From Lunularia cruciata (lineage: Eukaryota > Streptophyta > Marchantiopsida > Lunulariales > Lunulariaceae): a stretch of 64,000 nucleotides of DNA. The stretch covers positions 13,769,001-13,833,000 of the forward strand of contig OX419758.1 of NCBI GenBank assembly GCA_948567375.1, read 5' to 3'. Both the position numbers and the translations under genes were made by a program. This document shows, in pieces, positions 61,985-64,000 of the stretch (positions within the stretch are counted from its first letter, which is position 1; every line of letters starts with the position of its first letter). A model generated the notes under the pieces. That model had not been told where the DNA came from. It ran no database searches and worked only from the letters and a program-made list of their open reading frames with translations.

Positions 61985-62167
61985 AAGCAAGTAGCTTTGA
62001 AGAACCTTCTTGAAAAACTTCTCAAGAGCCTTGTATATTTCCCTATAAATACCAAAGCCTATGCTCATATTAGGCATTTAGAGTCTCCCTTATTCAAGAG
62101 TCCTAATGTAATCTTTCACTTTGACCTTCCATTTTGATATTTCTCTCCTTGATCTTGGTCTTTTACA
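61985..62167 (+). mobile_element. Truncated A-family LTR shared by elements C and D
   Basis: Only the last ~180 bp of the LTR remain (CTTCTCAAGAGCCTTGTATA, TATAAATACCAAAGCC, and the end TTTTACA). A primer site follows at 62168 (TTGGTATCAAAAG) and then gag text. So this one LTR serves as the 3' end of C and the 5' end of D. Confidence 0.78.
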
Positions 62168-64000
62168 TTGGTATCAAAAGTGAGAATAGGATAGATGGAA
62201 TTTATGAACCACCAAATTCACTTCCACCAAACCATTAGAATTTTTGTGTCCATGTACTAACCAAATATCATTCTACTCAGTTCATCATCTCACACTTTGG
62301 ATAATTTTTTGAATGTGATCACCTTGTTTGATGAACCCTTGGTACTTCCAATTGTAACTTATGGAGAATGATGGACGTGTTAACTTGGCTCAACTATAGA
62401 TAGTTTGATAGAGTAGCAGTCATGGTAGCAATGCCTCAAGTTATCATTACCAGTAACAAATTGAGCACCTACTCAATTGTTGGAAGAACAAGATCATCAA
62501 TGACAAGAGCATGTAGAGAGAACACATTTCACAAAGGAGAAGAGCAAATTGGATTTCCAAAGCCCAAAGTATTTGAAAACAAGAATCTCTTAGGTGCAAT
62601 AGAGAATTTTTTGTTTGACTGTGAATGTTATTTCAAAACTACAATTCTTCAAGATGAATGGAAGTAGATTCTCTTGGCTTCTAACCATTTGGATGAAGTA
62701 GCAAAACTATTGTAATACCAATAGCTAGATAGATGATCTAGAGATAAAATTTGGTTTGGTAATATATGGAAGGATGTTATACATGATAGACTTAGTAGAT
62801 AAGCTAGAGGTATCACCAAAAGAGTACTTATACTAATAGGCTAGAAACCAAAACATGCTTGGAAACTTTAGAATCAAGAGCTAGGCAGATGATCTAGAGG
62901 TGAAACTTGGGGTGGTGACATCTGGAAGGATGTTACACATTATGAAGGATGTAGATCAGATAGAGGTTTCACCAAAAGAGCACTTCTACTAATAGGGCAG
63001 AAGCCAAAAATAGCCTGAAAACTTTAAAGTTATTTTTGGAGGCCTAAACAAATGAATTAGGCCCAAAAATGAAAAGAGTTTCTCCCCATAAGAGGAAAAG
63101 GATTGCATTCCCCCCCATAATTTGTCTCATTGAGAGCTTTCCAATGGTACCTTACCCATGGGATTCTAAGCTTACTACAATAAGATTCCCTAAAGATTCC
63201 TTTTGGTCAACTAGATAGGACAAGGACTACCATGTCACCCATCTAAACAACTAATCCAAGGATGGAGCTTGCTGATAGGTCACCAATCCATGTATCTGAT
63301 CCAAGGGTTGAGCTTTCATTGAGGGATCATCTTTGCTATATAATAAAGAGAGGGTGCTCCTTTGGGCATCGGAGGATTGAGTGTGAAATTTGTGTTTTCT
63401 CTCTTGAAGAGTTCTCTTGTCCTTAGAGTATTACAACTATGGTGGCAATTGCAAGTGGAGCAAGCTCAATGAAAATTTTTTACACTAATCTTGATATGGG
63501 AAGAATTCAAGAGTGCAATAATTGGTCAATTCCAAGCTATAAATGCCACACAAACTACACGAGATATGTCGGCAAAGTTGAAATAGATTGGATCTATAAG
63601 AAGTTTCATCACACAATTCCAAGAAACCATCATGAAAATTCTAGATATACTAGAAGGTGAAGCTCAAGATCAATTTGTGAGGAGCTTGAAATCACAAATC
63701 AAACTAAAGGTGACTATGCAAGAGCCAAAACACTTGGAAGAAGCCATGTAGTTGGTTGAATGGTTTGATTCCTTGGTTGCAACAACTTGGTCTCAACCTC
63801 AACCTCCACAAAACCTACCAATGCACTACATATAGGTGGAAGAGATGACACCAATGGATATTGATGCCATCTAATGGAGACCACTTGGCATTATAGATAG
63901 AGAAAAATTATGACAAAATGGTGGTTATTTTTATTATTGCCAAATTGAACATTGCATTGCTGAATGTCCACTCAAGAATAGATGACCTCAACAAATTGTC
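62168..64000 (+). pseudogene. Element D gag remnant, running off the window
   Basis: A-family primer site and gag, split by a solo LTR at 62711-63435. The text before 62710 and after 63441 joins in element A order at about 54205. The capsid-like part continues with ILTWEEFKSAIIGQFQ-like and EGEAQDQFVRSLK-like segments. The zinc knuckle near 63925-63970 has lost one cysteine. Several stops. The rest lies beyond the window. Confidence 0.8.
62711..63435 (+). mobile_element. B-family solo LTR with duplicated U3
   Basis: 725 bp, TGTAATACC...ATTACA, flanked by the perfect target duplication ACTAT (62706-62710 and 63436-63440). No internal sequence. It is longer than the 590-600 bp LTRs of element B because a 156-bp U3 segment is present twice (62723-62878 and 62879-63034). 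A TATATAATAAA box lies near 63340. Left by LTR-LTR recombination of a full element inserted in D. Confidence 0.93.

Larger units (their letters stand above)
41398..62167 (+). mobile_element. Element C: outer Ty3/gypsy chromovirus, split by nested insertions
   Basis: Same family as element A and the outermost member of the nest. Order: 5' LTR 41398-41877; primer site; gag remnant about 42050-43010; protease remnant about 43600-43970; RT about 44150-44760; RNase H about 45060-45500; integrase about 45720-46468. Element B interrupts it from 46469 to 61416. The integrase tail resumes at 61417 and a chromodomain remnant follows at about 61790-61970. A truncated LTR closes it at about 61985-62167. 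The join across B is exact: the text before 46469 and after 61421 is continuous with element A at 57857-57960, counting the CTTCT duplication once. A reversed solo LTR lies within it at 43093-43529. Many stops and frameshifts; not functional. Confidence 0.85.

Noticed and set aside
1-64000. CRISPR array, prokaryotic defence island or operon
   Set aside because: Introns, plant gene families, SINE and chromoviruses show eukaryotic nuclear DNA. No spaced identical repeats of CRISPR type occur.

Overview
The window reads as nuclear DNA of a land plant. The genes have GT-AG introns and plant-type products, and they sit next to large decayed LTR-retrotransposon tracts. Four genes in about 30 kb, lying in CpG-containing islands beside very AT-rich transposon blocks, would suit a bryophyte such as a moss. 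That is inference; nothing here fixes the species.

Genic part 1 (about 2.4-10.9 kb). A germin-like cupin gene on + (2554-3512, 2 exons) faces a HpcH/HpaI-type aldolase gene on - (5793-4124, 3 exons, organelle-type leader). An EndoU (XendoU-family) endoribonuclease gene on - (10904-7153, 10 coding exons, all introns phase 0) follows. Its N-terminus is built from five small exons coding Gly/Arg/Asn/Asp-rich segments. Between 11 and 16 kb I see no gene, but there are several fold-back and tandem repeats: a perfect 27-bp hairpin, a ~100-bp inverted pair, a 67-bp tandem duplication and a 55-bp inverted repeat.

AT-rich block 1 (about 16.1-25.6 kb). This is decayed repeat DNA. Two remnants of one unidentified ORF family lie in opposite orientation near 17.6 and 22.9 kb. 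The block ends at a tandem duplication whose block-side copy has lost its CpGs.

Genic part 2 (30367-27698, -). A complete 5-exon gene for an SNM1/Apollo/Artemis-like MBL-beta-CASP nuclease of about 614 residues.

AT-rich block 2 (about 31.7-64 kb). This is a retrotransposon graveyard with a tRNA-derived SINE at 33.1-33.3 kb and two interleaved Ty3/gypsy families, both with chromodomains and an initiator-Met-type primer site. The nest resolves into three levels, the inner two with matching target duplications. Element A (53219-58879, TSD GAATT) lies in element B (46469-61416, TSD CTTCT). B lies in element C (41398 to about 62167), which itself sits in a reversed B-family fragment. Element C runs through one truncated LTR into a further copy, D, that leaves the window. 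Solo LTRs of the B family sit at 62711-63435 (TSD ACTAT) and, reversed, at 43093-43529. All element ORFs are broken; the mutation pattern points to decay of methylated CpG/CHG sites.

The four genes do not form an operon or an obvious pathway. I found no unknown multi-gene system. The best novelty is in the repeat architecture and the mutation signature. Exon limits were set by eye from splice sites, reading phase and family motifs.
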